Shown here in pieces: positions 44,420 through 54,305 of a DNA stretch of 64,000 nt. The stretch comes from Breznakia pachnodae (GTDB taxonomy: Bacteria; Bacillota_I; Bacilli_A; Erysipelotrichales; Erysipelotrichaceae). Position numbers and translations under genes: made by a program. The notes under the pieces are model-generated. The model was given only the letters and a program-made list of their open reading frames with translations, had not been told where the DNA came from and ran no database searches. Position 1 is the first letter of the stretch, and each line of letters starts with the position of its first letter. The stretch covers positions 434,001-498,000 of the forward strand of contig NZ_JAUSUR010000001.1 of NCBI RefSeq assembly GCF_030814225.1, read 5' to 3'.

Positions 44420-44995
44420 TTATATAGTCACTTTATTATATTTATTCTTATATAGTTTTTTTGCTTTTTTCGTATACTTATTTACAAACTCTGTCTTATG
44501 ATTTGTATAAGCATCACGATTATGTTCAAAGCGTTTCCATAAACCTAATTTCATTGTTTCATATTCTTTTGCTACTTTGAGATGTTCATTAAGATAATCT
44601 CTAAAATATAACTCATCATTATCCCCAATGTGTCGTAAATGCAGATGAAAAACTTTCTGAGCAAATCCATTCTCGGTATAACCTTTATTAAAAGATTTAC
44701 GATTATCCGATTGAGACATAAAAATATAACCACTTTGAATTAATTGTTTTTCTATTATATTCCAATCCCCATCTGTTTCAATTAAAATATCAACAATTGG
44801 CTTTGCATAGATTGCAGGAATTGCAGTACTTCCGATATGAGCGATTCGAAGTGGATATACGTCTTTTAAAATCTGGTCTAATAGCATTTTTTCTTCGTCA
44901 AACCAGCATTTCCAATCTTTATTATGCTCTGTCAGTTGTATAGGAAATAACTCCCATAATTCTTCAATCGACATTTGTGATAATTGTTTTTTCAT
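44420..44995 (-). CDS. GrpB-family (UPF0157) nucleotidyltransferase-fold protein
   Basis: The product has 191 residues. The GrpB core is clear: RIAHIGSTAIPAIYAKPIVDILIE (metal-binding Asp at the end of this block), then KVFHLHLRH (GrpB His motif) and ELYFRDYLNEHLKVAKEYETMKLGLWK. These small proteins have a minimal nucleotidyltransferase fold and unknown biological role. The N-terminal segment SQMSIEELWELFPIQLTEHNK is typical of the longer group. It reads leftward away from the asnB T-box region and appears to be transcribed alone; the GNAT remnant lies downstream. Confidence 0.88.
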   Translation of the reverse strand: MKKQLSQMSIEELWELFPIQLTEHNKDWKCWFDEEKMLLDQILKDVYPLRIAHIGSTAIPAIYAKPIVDILIETDGDWNIIEKQLIQSGYIFMSQSDNRKSFNKGYTENGFAQKVFHLHLRHIGDNDELYFRDYLNEHLKVAKEYETMKLGLWKRFEHNRDAYTNHKTEFVNKYTKKAKKLYKNKYNKVTI

Positions 44996-45120
44996 ATTAT
45001 ATCCTTATTTGTAATTTACTGTAGTGATCATCTTCTCACTCCTTCGTATATGATATTAGTATATCAATAATCAAATTAAGACTCAATCTCTATTAAAATT
45101 CTAAAATTGTGTATTTTTTC

Positions 45121-45148
45121 TTGACATCAGATTATTTAAGTGTAAAAT
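45121..45148 (+). promoter_or_regulatory. asnB promoter
   Basis: TTGACA (45121-45126), 16-bp spacer, TAAAAT (45143-45148), just before the T-box leader. Confidence 0.8.
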
Positions 45149-45154
45149 ATGCAA

Positions 45155-45416
45155 TAACAACATTGATGAGGACGAGTACCTTTAGAAACTATTTATAGTG
45201 AGTTGGTGACAGTGGAAAACCAATAAGAAGCCTAAAGCGAAAAACACCTTGGAGTTGCTTATGCGAAAACGTAGTGTAAGCCGTGAGTACGACGTTAAAA
45301 GTACTTATTAATGATAGTTAATAAAAGAGATCATAAGTTTTCAGTTATGATAATTTGGGTGGTACCGCGGATTCACAGTCATTCGTCCCTTGTAGGATGA
45401 AGGACTGTTTTTATTT
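45155..45416 (+). promoter_or_regulatory. T-box leader riboswitch of asnB
   Basis: The leader carries a typical Stem I start (GATGAGGACGAGTA near 45164-45177, with the AGTA motif). An AAC triplet at 45243-45245 followed by A is the likely specifier codon, matching tRNA-Asn and the asparagine synthetase downstream. The T-box core GGGTGGTACCGCGG (45357-45370) pairs with the uncharged tRNA acceptor end. A terminator hairpin (45376-45407) and T-run (45408-45416) follow. Uncharged tRNA-Asn would favour the antiterminator and turn on asnB. The T-box core is certain; the exact specifier is inferred without folding. Confidence 0.9.
45376..45416 (+). terminator. T-box terminator
   Basis: Stem CAGTC/GACTG with inner TTCGTCC/GGATGAA, ending in TTTTTATTTT. 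Confidence 0.85.
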
Positions 45417-45431
45417 TAGGAGGCCGCTAAT

Positions 45432-47012
45432 ATGTGTGGATTTATGTATTGTAGTGATACAAGTGTATCAGAAAAAGAATTTCAAACATCGTTTGAGAAA
45501 ATTGCTTATCGTGGACCAGATATGAGTAAAGTGATAAAAAATGAACATGGATACTTTGGTTTTCATCGTCTTGCGATTATGGGACTTGATGAGCATGGTA
45601 TGCAACCATTTGAAAGAGATGGTAGTTATGTTATCTGTAATGGAGAACTTTATGGATTTCGTAAATTAAAGAAAGAATTAGAAAATGATTATACCTTTAT
45701 ATCAGGTAGTGATTGTGAATTATTGCTTCCAATGTATGAAACTTATGGGACAGCAATGTTTAACAAATTAGATGCAGAATTTGCCTGTGTTCTCTATGAT
45801 GCAAAACATGATTCATTAATTGCCGCAAGAGATCCGTTTGGGATAAGAGCAATGTTTTATGGATATCACAAAGAAAGCAAAGCTATCATGTTTGCATCCG
45901 AAGCAAAAGCACTTGTTGATTTATGCGATCAGATTTTTCCTTTCCCTCCTGGTTACTTTTATCAGGATGGAGTCTTTACCTGCTATCATGATGTATCTCA
46001 ATCATCCAATTTTATCAACAAAGATATTGATGTAATCTGTAAAGATATTCATGACTTACTGGTTGATGGAATTAAGAAGCGTATGGATGCTGATGCACCA
46101 GTTGGATACTTGTTAAGTGGTGGATTGGATTCTAGTATTGTTTGTTCTGTTGCTTCAAAACTTTCAGATAAACCAATTCGTACATTTGCAATTGGGATGA
46201 GTGAAGATGCAATCGATTTGAAGTATGCAAAAGAAGTAGCTGATTATATTGGTAGTGATCATACAGAAGTAGTTATTACCAAAGAGGATGTACTAACTAT
46301 TCTTCCAAAAGTAGTTGAAGTATTAGAGACTTGGGATATTACAACCATTCGTGCTTCAATTGGTATGTATCTGTTATGTCAGTGGATTCATGAACACACT
46401 GATATCAAAGTTTTATTTACTGGAGAAATATCTGATGAATTATTGGGATATAAGTATACTGACTTTGCACCAAATGCTACCGAATTTCAAAAAGAAGCAC
46501 AAAAACGTGTAAAGGAATTATATATGTATGATGTATTACGAGCAGATCGTTGTATCTCAAGCAACAGTCTGGAAGGACGAGTGCCTTTTGGTGATTTAAA
46601 ATTTGCAGATTACATTATGAGTATTTGCCCAGAGATAAAAATGAATACTTACAACATGGGAAAATATTTATTACGTAAAGCATTTGAAGGAGATACTTTA
46701 CCGGATTCAATTTTATATCGTGATAAAGCTGCGTTCTCCGACGCAGTTGGTCATTCATTAGTAGACTATATTAAGGAATATGCACAGACACTATATACAG
46801 ACGAAGAGTTTACAAGAAAATGCAAACAATATACCCATTGTCCTCCCTATACAAAGGAAAGCTTATATTATCGTGAACTGTTTGATCAGCATTATCATGG
46901 TCATGATGCTTTAATTTGTGGGTATTGGTTACCAAATCAAACTTGGAGTGGTTGTAAAGTGGATGATCCAAGTGCCAGAGTTCTTTCAAACTATGGAAAC
47001 AGTGGTGTATAG
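45432..47012 (+). CDS. asnB: Asparagine synthetase (glutamine-hydrolysing)
   Basis: The product has 526 residues with AGGAGG nine bases upstream. Residues 1-190 are the glutaminase domain: Met is followed by the nucleophile Cys2 (MCGFMYCSD), then RGPDMSKV, GFHRLAIMGL and CNGELYG. Residues about 210-500 form the synthetase domain, with the PP-loop LLSGGLDSSIVCSVASK, FTGEISDELLGYKY and LEGRVPFGDLKFADYI. It makes asparagine from aspartate, ATP and glutamine. The length is typical for the bacterial single-chain AsnB. Control by the Asn-type T-box leader supports the substrate. A glutamate dehydrogenase gene follows on the same strand. Confidence 0.97.
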   Translation: MCGFMYCSDTSVSEKEFQTSFEKIAYRGPDMSKVIKNEHGYFGFHRLAIMGLDEHGMQPFERDGSYVICNGELYGFRKLKKELENDYTFISGSDCELLLPMYETYGTAMFNKLDAEFACVLYDAKHDSLIAARDPFGIRAMFYGYHKESKAIMFASEAKALVDLCDQIFPFPPGYFYQDGVFTCYHDVSQSSNFINKDIDVICKDIHDLLVDGIKKRMDADAPVGYLLSGGLDSSIVCSVASKLSDKPIRTFAIGMSEDAIDLKYAKEVADYIGSDHTEVVITKEDVLTILPKVVEVLETWDITTIRASIGMYLLCQWIHEHTDIKVLFTGEISDELLGYKYTDFAPNATEFQKEAQKRVKELYMYDVLRADRCISSNSLEGRVPFGDLKFADYIMSICPEIKMNTYNMGKYLLRKAFEGDTLPDSILYRDKAAFSDAVGHSLVDYIKEYAQTLYTDEEFTRKCKQYTHCPPYTKESLYYRELFDQHYHGHDALICGYWLPNQTWSGCKVDDPSARVLSNYGNSGV

Positions 47013-47044
47013 TCGATAATTACTGGAGAAAATTAAAATCAGCC

Positions 47045-47073
47045 TTGACAAGCACTGATAGAAAGTATAAAAT
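47045..47073 (+). promoter_or_regulatory. Promoter of the gdhA leader
   Basis: TTGACA (47045-47050), 17-bp spacer, TAAAAT (47068-47073). The expected start, near 47080, is upstream of a terminator hairpin, so transcripts to gdhA must pass it. Confidence 0.65.
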
Positions 47074-47086
47074 CGTAAATAACAGC

Positions 47087-47127
47087 AAAGGTGCTGTAGG
47101 CTTCTTTTTCCTACGGCATCTTTTTTT
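47087..47127 (+). terminator. Terminator or attenuator between asnB and gdhA
   Basis: Stem AAAGGTGCTGTAGG with CCTACGGCATCTTT (47087-47100 and 47110-47123, two wobbles), then seven T. A competing 5-bp pairing ACAGC/GCTGT (47082-47086 with 47093-47097) could block the 5' arm. Confidence 0.8.
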
Positions 47128-47158
47128 AGTTGCTTAACAACCAAGGGGGAAACAGTAA

Positions 47159-48496
<1,338 letters not shown>

Positions 48497-48517
48497 AACA
48501 TATATTATATAGAAAGA

Positions 48518-48559
48518 AAGAGTAATAAGACCAAATTTGGCTTATTACTCCTTTTTTTA
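48518..48559. terminator. Bidirectional terminator between gdhA and the 285-aa gene
   Basis: Stem AGTAATAAG/CTTATTACT (48521-48529 with 48541-48549) around the palindrome CCAAATTTGG, then a T-run to 48557. Confidence 0.85.
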
Positions 48560-49414
48560 ACTCATTGGTGTTGTTCTTGTTCTGCTCAATTCCATTGGTG
48601 TAAATCCAGCATTCGAAATCATTCTTGTGTTATTCCACATATTATTTAATAAATCAAAGAATACAGTCAAGTCATCTTCATCTAAAAGGTCTAATATTTC
48701 TTCACCTAGAGAATCCATAACATCTTGCATCTGAGCACCACTACGAATTAGTTCACGTACCTCCATGATGGATGCAAAGATATATTCTCTTTCTGAATCC
48801 CCTGCTACCTTAGCAAATAAGAAATCAATTAACTTCTCTACATGTTTGTCAATATCTAGTTCCATTGTTTGAAAAAAGAAATCAACTTCTCTTTTTGTAG
48901 GAATATAGTGTCCTTTACCACGTTGGTCATTTCTTATATGGTTATAAGTAGATTTATCCTGCAGTAACTCATGGTCAATAAACTCATTGTCCATGATTGC
49001 AAAGTTCTGCATAACACTTTTATTCTTTTTTACTTCTTTCATTACTTCTTCTTCACTTAACTTTTCATCTGCAACCTTGTTGTAGATTTTAGTTAATACA
49101 CTTAAAGGAACAATCGCATATAAGTCATATGCCATATCAAAACAGACATGTAACTTAAATTGAATTTTTCGCTCTTTCTTAAATTCTTCTGTATATACTT
49201 TTTTGAAACTTTCTTTCGCAGCTTTTGTGATTTCAAACTGATGTCCATCACTTATAGCCACTCCATTCTCAGTTAGCATTTCAAGCAATAATACAGCAAC
49301 TTCATCATGAGTATGAATCTTGCCTTCATGTTCCATCACTTCTTCTAATATTTCAACAATATCATCATTAATGCCACACATCAGTTCTGCTAAGAATTGT
49401 TCTTCGTTTTTCAT
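48557..49414 (-). CDS. Hypothetical protein, 285 aa
   Basis: The product is a soluble, acidic, mostly helical protein (FLAELMCGINDDIVEILEEV, LEEEVMKEVKKN-like stretches, EILDLLDEDDLTVFFDLLN). It has no signal peptide or membrane helix. The end contains NMWNNTRMISNAGFTPMEL, a short motif also seen near the end of SEC-C/YecA-like and related unknown proteins that carry 'GxTPxE' before a metal-binding tail; here no Cys tail follows. I do not recognise a catalytic motif. It is the last gene of the operon rSAM - rdgB - trmL - this gene, 12 bases behind trmL, so it may have an RNA- or translation-linked role, but that is only context. Confidence 0.75.
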   Translation of the reverse strand: MKNEEQFLAELMCGINDDIVEILEEVMEHEGKIHTHDEVAVLLLEMLTENGVAISDGHQFEITKAAKESFKKVYTEEFKKERKIQFKLHVCFDMAYDLYAIVPLSVLTKIYNKVADEKLSEEEVMKEVKKNKSVMQNFAIMDNEFIDHELLQDKSTYNHIRNDQRGKGHYIPTKREVDFFFQTMELDIDKHVEKLIDFLFAKVAGDSEREYIFASIMEVRELIRSGAQMQDVMDSLGEEILDLLDEDDLTVFFDLLNNMWNNTRMISNAGFTPMELSRTRTTPMS

Positions 49415-49426
49415 AATCTTCCTCCA

Positions 49427-49933
49427 TTATTGATCAAGAAAATCTTCACCTTTGAGCACTTCATGTTTCACAAGACCAGGATATCCTAACTGTTTATTAG
49501 CTTCATAAGCCATGATTGCAACACAGTTACTCAAATTCATACTTCTAGCACTCGCTACCATTGGCAAACGAATACAACGCTCTAAATTCCCCTTCAGAAT
49601 ATCTTTGGGAATTCCTGTACTCTCTTTTCCAAACACAAGATAAATATCTTTATCTTGTGGAAAGACAAACTCTTCAGGTGATTTTTTAGCATACCTAGAA
49701 ATATAATATTTTTCACCATCTGGATGTTTATTTATAAACTCATTCCAATCTGTATATGTTTGATAATCCAAATCTTTCATATAATCCATACCTGCTCTTT
49801 TCAGATGTTGTTCATCCAGATAGAATCCAAGTGGTTCAATTAAATGTAACTGACAGTTCATCGCTACACAAGTGCGCATGATGTTCCCAGTGTTTTGAGG
49901 AATCTCAGGTTCATATAATACGATATGAATCAT
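49427..49933 (-). CDS. trmL: tRNA (cytidine/uridine-34-2'-O)-methyltransferase TrmL
   Basis: The product has 168 residues, normal for the SPOUT-fold TrmL (CspR/YibK) family, which methylates the wobble ribose of tRNA-Leu using S-adenosylmethionine. Motif 1 is EIPQNTGNIMRTCVAM; motif 2 is LVFGKESTGIP; motif 3, the trefoil-knot loop, is IRLPMVASARSMNLSNCVAIMAYE. Active as a dimer, it needs no separate RNA-binding domain. Its ATG overlaps the stop of the XTP pyrophosphatase gene in an ATGA, so the two are coupled. Confidence 0.95.
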   Translation of the reverse strand: MIHIVLYEPEIPQNTGNIMRTCVAMNCQLHLIEPLGFYLDEQHLKRAGMDYMKDLDYQTYTDWNEFINKHPDGEKYYISRYAKKSPEEFVFPQDKDIYLVFGKESTGIPKDILKGNLERCIRLPMVASARSMNLSNCVAIMAYEANKQLGYPGLVKHEVLKGEDFLDQ

Positions 49934-50511
49934 TTCTTTAAATCCTCAAGCAACATAGCCAGTGCTTTTCCGCGGTGTGATACATGGTTCTTTTCCGTAT
50001 CACTGACATTCGCCAACGTCGTATTGAATGGTGGATAATAGAAAATTGGATCATACCCAAATCCATGTTCCCCTTCAATCTTATGGGCTATCTCCCCTTC
50101 ACATACACCACGATAAGTTTTGTAAGTTCCATCTTCTTTAATATGACAGATTACACAAACAAACTGTGCTCCACGATCCTTTGCATTTTTTACTTCATTG
50201 ATGATATAACAGTTCTTTGCGCGATATGGAGTATCTTCCCCCATAAATCTTGCTGAGTATACACCAGGACCGCCATTCATTGCGTTTACACACAAACCTG
50301 AATCATCACTGATTACTTCTTTGTGTAGTACATCATATACACTTTTAGCTTTCTTATATGCATTCTCTTCGAATGTAGTGCCATCTTCAATAATTTCAAT
50401 TTCTTCATCAAGATCCAACAATGACTTTACATCATAACCAAGAGGTTTTAACATTTGCTTAAACTCTCTTACTTTATTTTCATTTGATGTTGCTATAAAT
50501 ATTTCTTTCAT
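49930..50511 (-). CDS. rdgB: XTP/dITP pyrophosphatase (RdgB/HAM1)
   Basis: The product has 193 residues from the ATG at 50511, with GAGGTGAT upstream; the longer frame to 50547 lies inside the previous gene. It hydrolyses non-canonical purine nucleoside triphosphates and keeps them out of DNA and RNA. Motifs in order: IATSNENKVREFKQML, ISDDSGLCVNAMNGGPGVYSARF, GFGYDPIFYYP and VSHRGKALAML. It overlaps the radical SAM gene before it and the trmL gene after it by four bases each (ATGA), a strong sign of a single operon. Both overlaps use TGA as a true stop. Confidence 0.96.
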   Translation of the reverse strand: MKEIFIATSNENKVREFKQMLKPLGYDVKSLLDLDEEIEIIEDGTTFEENAYKKAKSVYDVLHKEVISDDSGLCVNAMNGGPGVYSARFMGEDTPYRAKNCYIINEVKNAKDRGAQFVCVICHIKEDGTYKTYRGVCEGEIAHKIEGEHGFGYDPIFYYPPFNTTLANVSDTEKNHVSHRGKALAMLLEDLKK

Positions 50512-52169
50512 TCTATCACCTCTATATATTCCCCATCGATAAACCATCGTTTAGGATATTGTTGCTTTTGGTTATAAAGAACCAACTGATATCCACACTT
50601 ATTTTGATAATATACCACATCAATATAAGTATAATGATAAATCTTCTGCTCTTCTATTATATCTCTTTTTAGGAATAAATTGATAATTTCTTTACGTTTT
50701 TCTGTAGTTATCATTGTCTTTAAAAATAATTTTGGTCGCTGTTTAAATATTTTAAAGTAATCAAAATATAAAAGTCCATCTACTATTTCACTATCTACTC
50801 CATCTGATAATTGCTTCATAAGTTCAAATAACTGATGTGGCTGATAAGGATGAGGTAATGTATTCATTCGTTTTCCTAACTCCACAAACAATGTAAATGC
50901 ATCGCTGTATAATCCCAGTTCTAATATATGGTCGATAGTGTATCTCATTGTATTAGAATTGTAGAACTTTTCAACAGCATGAGCAGCATCATGAATCAAT
51001 TGCAATTCTTCATGATTCAACCATAATGTTTTTTGAATATCATAAGGTGGCAATGTATTGTATTCGAAACCATACAACTCATGTTTTCGCTTTAAAGGAG
51101 TTCCTTTTAATAACTTTAATATTCCTAACTGTATTTCATCTACATGTAAATCAAACAATCGATTAAAAGAATGTTGAAACAATTCATACCCTTCATATGG
51201 CAAGCCTGCAATCAGGTCTACATGCATCACAACTTGTGCTTCCTGTAGTCTTTCAATTACTTCTTTTAACCGCTCATTATTTTGGATTCGACCTACTGCC
51301 TGTAAAGTAGGCTGATGAAATGACTGTACTCCTATTTCAAAACGAAAGCGTTTTTTATCTGCTTCGTTACAAAAGAAATCAAGCAACTCTTCACTTAATG
51401 TTTCTGCTACTATTTCAAACTGAAAGATCTGATTCTTACAATGCTCATTCATATAACGGGCAATCTTTAATGCTCTTTTTGGACTTACATTAAATGTGCG
51501 ATCTAATAATTTCACAATCTTAATATCAGACTTTGCAATTTTCTCCAAAACAGAAAAAATATATGCTTCTGAATACAAACGCACTTTACCATCTACACTA
51601 CTTAAGCAATATTCACAATTATAGGGACATCCTCTACTTGTTTCAAAATAAAAGTATCGTTTTCCCATTTCATTTTTATCGATGTCTAAAAAATATGGAC
51701 TTTCATATTGTTCATTTGTATCCAAATCCACATAAGCAAATCTGGTGTTTGGAAATTCTTTTGTATAGATACCAACAATTTCTTCTTGAATATTTTGTTC
51801 ATAATTTTTGATATACTGCCAAAATGCTACTTCTCCTTCTCCAATACTGATGGCATTTACACCCTCATTAATCAGATAATAGGATTCATAACTAACCTCA
51901 GGACCACCAACTATAATATGTTTATTACACTTTTGCTTAATTAACTTGATAATCTTTCTGGTTTCTTCAATATTCCATATATATACACTAAAAGCTACTA
52001 CATCATAATCTGACCCAATTAATTCTTCTGCAATTCGATGGATATCATCTTTAATAGTATATTCTTTGATATCTACATTCTCTTTACAGTAACTAGCCAC
52101 ATATAACCAGCGTAAAGCCAGATTTTTATGAATATATTTTGCGTTTAATGTTGTTAGTAAAATTTTCAT
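50508..52169 (-). CDS. B12-binding-domain radical SAM protein (DUF4080 type)
   Basis: The product has 553 residues. Residues 1-130 form a cobalamin-binding-like Rossmann domain (ILLTTLNAKYIHKNLALRWLY, VVAFSVYIWNIEET, IIVGGPEVSYE, SIGEGEVAFW). Residues about 165-400 form a radical SAM barrel with CPYNCEYC holding the [4Fe-4S] cluster, then IVKLLDRTFNV, VAETLSEELLDF and DLIAGLPYEGYELF. The C-terminal region (about 400-553) is the DUF4080-like part with many aromatic residues. The canonical B12-binding DxHxxG is not seen, so cobalamin use is not certain. Substrate unknown. First gene of the four-gene operon with rdgB and trmL. Confidence 0.88.
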   Translation of the reverse strand: MKILLTTLNAKYIHKNLALRWLYVASYCKENVDIKEYTIKDDIHRIAEELIGSDYDVVAFSVYIWNIEETRKIIKLIKQKCNKHIIVGGPEVSYESYYLINEGVNAISIGEGEVAFWQYIKNYEQNIQEEIVGIYTKEFPNTRFAYVDLDTNEQYESPYFLDIDKNEMGKRYFYFETSRGCPYNCEYCLSSVDGKVRLYSEAYIFSVLEKIAKSDIKIVKLLDRTFNVSPKRALKIARYMNEHCKNQIFQFEIVAETLSEELLDFFCNEADKKRFRFEIGVQSFHQPTLQAVGRIQNNERLKEVIERLQEAQVVMHVDLIAGLPYEGYELFQHSFNRLFDLHVDEIQLGILKLLKGTPLKRKHELYGFEYNTLPPYDIQKTLWLNHEELQLIHDAAHAVEKFYNSNTMRYTIDHILELGLYSDAFTLFVELGKRMNTLPHPYQPHQLFELMKQLSDGVDSEIVDGLLYFDYFKIFKQRPKLFLKTMITTEKRKEIINLFLKRDIIEEQKIYHYTYIDVVYYQNKCGYQLVLYNQKQQYPKRWFIDGEYIEVIE

Positions 52170-52302
52170 ATATAATCTCCATTTCTATATTTTACCAAAA
52201 ATAGAACATATTAACTACCTTATCATTTTCATATGCAGTAAATAAAGAATTAGGATTTCTTTCATCGTCTCTTTATGATATTATTTTAAAAAGGTGGTAG
52301 TT

Positions 52303-53118
52303 ATGATAGATAACATAATTATGAAAGTATTTGGTCATACTGACTATACATTAGATAAATTAGATAAAGGAATTACCAATCACAATTATTTATTAGTAAT
52401 CAACCAGGATAAATATATTGTTCGTATTCCTTATGATGATAGTACTCATGTGTTTGAGCGAAAACATGAAGCACAGATACTAAAAGAAGTTACGGATTTA
52501 GATGTAACAACTATTTTTTATGATGAATCTTCAGGTATCAAAATTACGGAATATATTGAAGATCTATATGAGTATGAAGAATGTCCATTTGAAGACAAAG
52601 TAGAACGAAGTGCAAAATTAATCAAAGAGTTACATAAAAAGCCGGTTCCTGCTTTCTCATTTGAACCGATTCAGACATTATATAAATATAAAGAAAAGGT
52701 ACATCATCCAATTTATGATATTGAACCATATGAAGTTATCATTGATCAGATACAACACGTAAATCATAAACAGGTCTTGTGTCACAATGACTTAGTATCT
52801 GGTAATCTGCTCTTTGGCAAAGATCGAGATTACCTAATTGATTATGAATATGCAGCTAGTAATGATGCATTGTTTGATGTGATGTCATTTATCAGTGAGA
52901 ATCAAATTAATGATGAACATTTAAGAGAACGTTTCTATCAGGTTTACTTTGATGAAATTACTGATGAAATTCGCCATGACTTATTTTTGTGGGAAGCATT
53001 TCATAATATCTTATGGTGTTATTGGGCTATGATGTTAGCTCAACGCAGAGAAGATCCAATCTATAAACAGATTGCAGAAGACAAATTTAACGCATTAAAA
53101 AGGATGAAGATTGTTTAA
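52303..53118 (+). CDS. LicA-like choline/ethanolamine kinase family protein
   Basis: The product has 271 residues from the ATG at 52303 (AAGGTGG six bases upstream); an in-frame GTG at 52294 lies inside that site. It has the aminoglycoside-phosphotransferase/choline-kinase fold: GITNHNYLLVINQDKYIVRIP (nucleotide loop and Lys region), then VLCHNDLVSGNLLF (Brenner motif with catalytic Asp and Asn) and YLIDYEYAASND (metal Asp, with the YEYA of choline kinases). WEAFHNILWCYWAM is the aromatic choline-side block. It probably phosphorylates choline for transfer by LicD (38.7 kb). The 3' end overlaps the convergent GntR gene inside one hairpin. Confidence 0.85.
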   Translation: MIDNIIMKVFGHTDYTLDKLDKGITNHNYLLVINQDKYIVRIPYDDSTHVFERKHEAQILKEVTDLDVTTIFYDESSGIKITEYIEDLYEYEECPFEDKVERSAKLIKELHKKPVPAFSFEPIQTLYKYKEKVHHPIYDIEPYEVIIDQIQHVNHKQVLCHNDLVSGNLLFGKDRDYLIDYEYAASNDALFDVMSFISENQINDEHLRERFYQVYFDEITDEIRHDLFLWEAFHNILWCYWAMMLAQRREDPIYKQIAEDKFNALKRMKIV

Positions 53119-53131
53119 TCTTCATCCTTTT
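53098..53131. terminator. Bidirectional terminator inside two convergent coding ends
   Basis: A perfect 15-bp stem (53098-53112 with 53117-53131) with a four-base loop holds both stop codons: licA-like TAA at 53116-53118 and GntR TAA (minus) at 53117-53115. A- and T-runs at the two ends serve both directions. Confidence 0.9.
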
Positions 53132-53480
53132 CTAACGTTTTTCCAACTACTTCCACAATCATTTTTTTATGGAAGCCCAAACTTTTCATATCGCTGATAA
53201 ACTTATCCACAATTGAAGTAGCCTGTTCAATTTTTAGTTTTTTAATTAATTCTTCATCTTCACAGATGTAGCGTCCTGATGTTCGCTCACTACGAAGCAG
53301 CCCCTCTCTTTCCAACTCGCTAAGTGCCCGTTGAACGGTGTTTGGGTTTACGCCGTATTCAATAGCTAAATCACGGACTGATTTTACCTTTGACCCTAAA
53401 GCAAAAGTGTTTGATACTATGTTTTTCTTAAATTCATCCATAATTTGTAAATAAATTGGAATGTTTGGATCAAAATTCAT
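53115..53480 (-). CDS. GntR-family regulator (YtrA subfamily)
   Basis: The product has 121 residues with AAGGAAGTG before the ATG. It is a short GntR protein: IPIYLQIMDEFKKNIVSN, GSKVKSVRDLAIEYGVNPNTVQRALSELEREGLL (winged helix-turn-helix), RTSGRYICEDEE, then a small helical C-terminus. This is the YtrA class that controls ABC transporter operons, usually in response to wall-active agents. It is the last gene of an operon after the ATPase and permease genes; YtrA-type genes more often come first. Two TGTGTTATA copies flank the operon promoter and may be sites. Its stop overlaps the licA-like gene. Confidence 0.92.
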   Translation of the reverse strand: MNFDPNIPIYLQIMDEFKKNIVSNTFALGSKVKSVRDLAIEYGVNPNTVQRALSELEREGLLRSERTSGRYICEDEELIKKLKIEQATSIVDKFISDMKSLGFHKKMIVEVVGKTLEKDED

Positions 53481-53501
53481 AAAATCACTTCCTTTCTTAA
53501 G

Positions 53502-54305
53502 CTAGTCCAGCTCAATCTTTTTGTCAACTAAATACTTAATCCCAAAGAAACACAATACACTAATAATTAAAGCAAATACAATCCCTGGAACAATTGTACT
53601 TGATAGCACATCATTCACAGCAGTTGCTGTTTCATTTAAGTATGCATCCACATTATATGTGTAACCTATACCATTCAATGCATCTATAGCACTGCTATTC
53701 ATAAATAGATTTTGGACCAATGAAGTTACAAAGTAAATTACCATATAAACTCCAATTCCAATAATCAGACGATGTCCTTTCACATACTTTGTATTTACAA
53801 AAGTACAACAGAAGAAGAACAATAAGATTGCCTCAAACAATGAGAATAACAATAATACTAATGTTAACCAAAGTGTAAGGTCAAATCCATATCTTACTAA
53901 GAACTCTCCTATTTCACCCAATGCACCTGCAAAGTTAGGAATCATTATAACAAATGATAAGAATACTACTACAGTTGATACAATAATCCAAAATGCTGCC
54001 ATCAGTAATTTAGATAAAACAAGTTTACCTGTAGATACTGGTAGCGTAAGCGTTAGATATCCCTGTTTCTTAAACATTGATTTATTAAACGCTCGAACGA
54101 TTGCCACCATTACATAGATATAACATCCCATGATACCAAATATATAAACCATCATTAATAGTCCAACAACAATCCCTGCTGTATCATCGCCTATATTCGT
54201 AAAGTTTGTCAATCGAAGCAATAGTGCTAACACTAATACTGCTGCATAGAATGAAAGAAATGCAGAACGGTTTACTTTAAACTCGTGTTTTAATAACTTT
54301 AACAT
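53502..54305 (-). CDS. ABC transporter permease (ABC-2 type)
   Basis: The product has 267 residues with six membrane helices (AFLSFYAAVLVLALLLRL, IVVGLLMMVYIFGIMGCYIYV, LLMAAFWIIVSTVVVFLSFV, LTLWLTLVLLLFSLFEAILLFFF, LIIGIGVYMVIYFVTSLV, IVPGIVFALIISVLCFFGI). The cytoplasmic loop FNKSMFKKQGYLTLTLPVSTGKLVLSKL is the conserved coupling segment of YtrC/ABC-2-like permeases. It overlaps the ATPase stop by one base and lies 21 bases before the GntR gene. Substrate unknown; such modules respond to antibiotics or export peptides or lipids. Confidence 0.88.
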   Translation of the reverse strand: MLKLLKHEFKVNRSAFLSFYAAVLVLALLLRLTNFTNIGDDTAGIVVGLLMMVYIFGIMGCYIYVMVAIVRAFNKSMFKKQGYLTLTLPVSTGKLVLSKLLMAAFWIIVSTVVVFLSFVIMIPNFAGALGEIGEFLVRYGFDLTLWLTLVLLLFSLFEAILLFFFCCTFVNTKYVKGHRLIIGIGVYMVIYFVTSLVQNLFMNSSAIDALNGIGYTYNVDAYLNETATAVNDVLSSTIVPGIVFALIISVLCFFGIKYLVDKKIELD

